A stretch of DNA of 64,000 nucleotides from the NCBI RefSeq assembly GCF_026183895.1, contig NZ_JAPFQI010000012.1, forward strand, positions 62,001 to 126,000. Direction: 5' to 3'. Source of the stretch: Sabulicella glaciei. GTDB lineage: Bacteria; Pseudomonadota; Alphaproteobacteria; Acetobacterales; Acetobacteraceae. Below the pieces are notes generated by a model. That model was not told the DNA's origin. It did not search any database and worked only from the letters and a program-made list of their open reading frames with translations. This document shows positions 63,728 through 64,000 of this stretch, in pieces (position 1 is the stretch's first letter; every line of letters starts with the position of its first letter). The position numbers and the translations under genes are program-made.

Positions 63728-64000
63728 GCCTGCCCGCCAGCCTGGACCGCCTCATGGAACGGGCGGCGGAACTGCGCGCCATGCTGGAGACCGCGGATGG
63801 CGGCCAGGTCGGCGCGCTTTCCAAGGAACTCTCCACCCTCGACCCGCTGGTCGAGAAGGTGTCCGAGTACAAGACGCTGGAAGCGAGCCGCGAGGAAGCG
63901 GAAGCCCTGCTCGCCGACCCCGAAATGCGGGAATTGGCGGAGGCGGAGCTGCAGGAGGCGAAGTCCCGCCTGCCGGCGCTGGAACGCGAGATCCGCCTCA
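63724..64000 (+). CDS. prfA: Peptide chain release factor 1 (partial, N-terminus only)
   Basis: 92 codons visible, running off the right edge. [40 protein letters not shown] and [20 protein letters not shown] match the helical N-domain of RF1. The PxT and GGQ motifs would be beyond the window. hisS-prfA order is common in alphaproteobacteria. RF2 is less likely because this start and spacing fit RF1. Confidence 0.88.
   Translation, partial: MSLPASLDRLMERAAELRAMLETADGGQVGALSKELSTLDPLVEKVSEYKTLEASREEAEALLADPEMRELAEAELQEAKSRLPALEREIRL

Overview
The window is a very GC-rich, gene-dense stretch of a bacterial chromosome with no mobile elements, CRISPR arrays or rRNA. Gene content and family resemblance point to an alphaproteobacterium, most likely in or near the Acetobacteraceae (Roseomonas-like). 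The signs are a DAP-type division and cell-wall cluster, a complete pqqABCDE operon beside a PQQ-dependent sorbosone-type dehydrogenase, tandem Bug/TctC binding proteins, DUF2232 between the S18 and L9 genes, and acnA next to ccmAB. This placement is an inference from gene content; no marker phylogeny was possible.

Layout. 1-18424 (all minus) is the dcw cluster, transcribed mraZ-rsmH-ftsL-like-ftsI-murE-murF-mraY-murD-ftsW-murG-murC-murB-ddl-ftsQ-ftsA-ftsZ. Nearly every junction overlaps by 1-14 bases and ftsZ runs off the left edge. 18425-18884 is a non-coding leader and promoter region with an AT-rich island. It is followed upstream by the RNase P RNA gene, an AmpD-like amidase, a TerB/J-domain protein and an SLC13 transporter, all minus. 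22813-30651 (plus) carries a fused 5-oxoprolinase-type enzyme, an AsmA-family protein and an M20 peptidase. 30709-33653 (minus) holds three tandem Bug-type binding proteins, followed by rarA (plus). 35024-42458 (minus) reads, in transcription order, pqqA-B-C-D-E, PQQ dehydrogenase, di-haem cytochrome c, selO, sugar-nucleotide epimerase. 42551-46251 has an acetyltransferase, a GMC oxidoreductase, a D-2-hydroxyacid-type FAD dehydrogenase and tRNA-Pro(TGG). 46258-50127 (minus) is a tightly coupled four-gene operon: phosphatase/nuclease-like secreted protein, MFS transporter, PPK2 and a tandem GGCT-fold protein. 50157-53051 (plus) has a small secreted protein and rpsF-rpsR-DUF2232-rplI, closed by a clear terminator. 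Then come acnA (minus), ccmAB (plus), ubiG (minus), and a plus-strand run lysC, nitronate monooxygenase-like, rodZ-like, ispG, hisS, prfA (cut by the right edge).

How it fits together. The left third makes and polymerises peptidoglycan precursor and builds the divisome. The middle pairs PQQ synthesis with an enzyme that would need PQQ and with a cytochrome that could take its electrons. The right third is housekeeping: translation, TCA cycle, haem export for cytochrome c, ubiquinone, lysine and isoprenoid synthesis.

No clearly new system is visible. The best second-look items are a ccmA gene with no ATG/GTG/TTG start, a tandem GGCT protein with one half apparently inactivated and translationally coupled to PPK2, a 16-bp perfect palindrome over the likely pqqA -35 box, a 9-bp hairpin touching the hisS start, and an FtsL-like protein with a long Pro/Ala tail.
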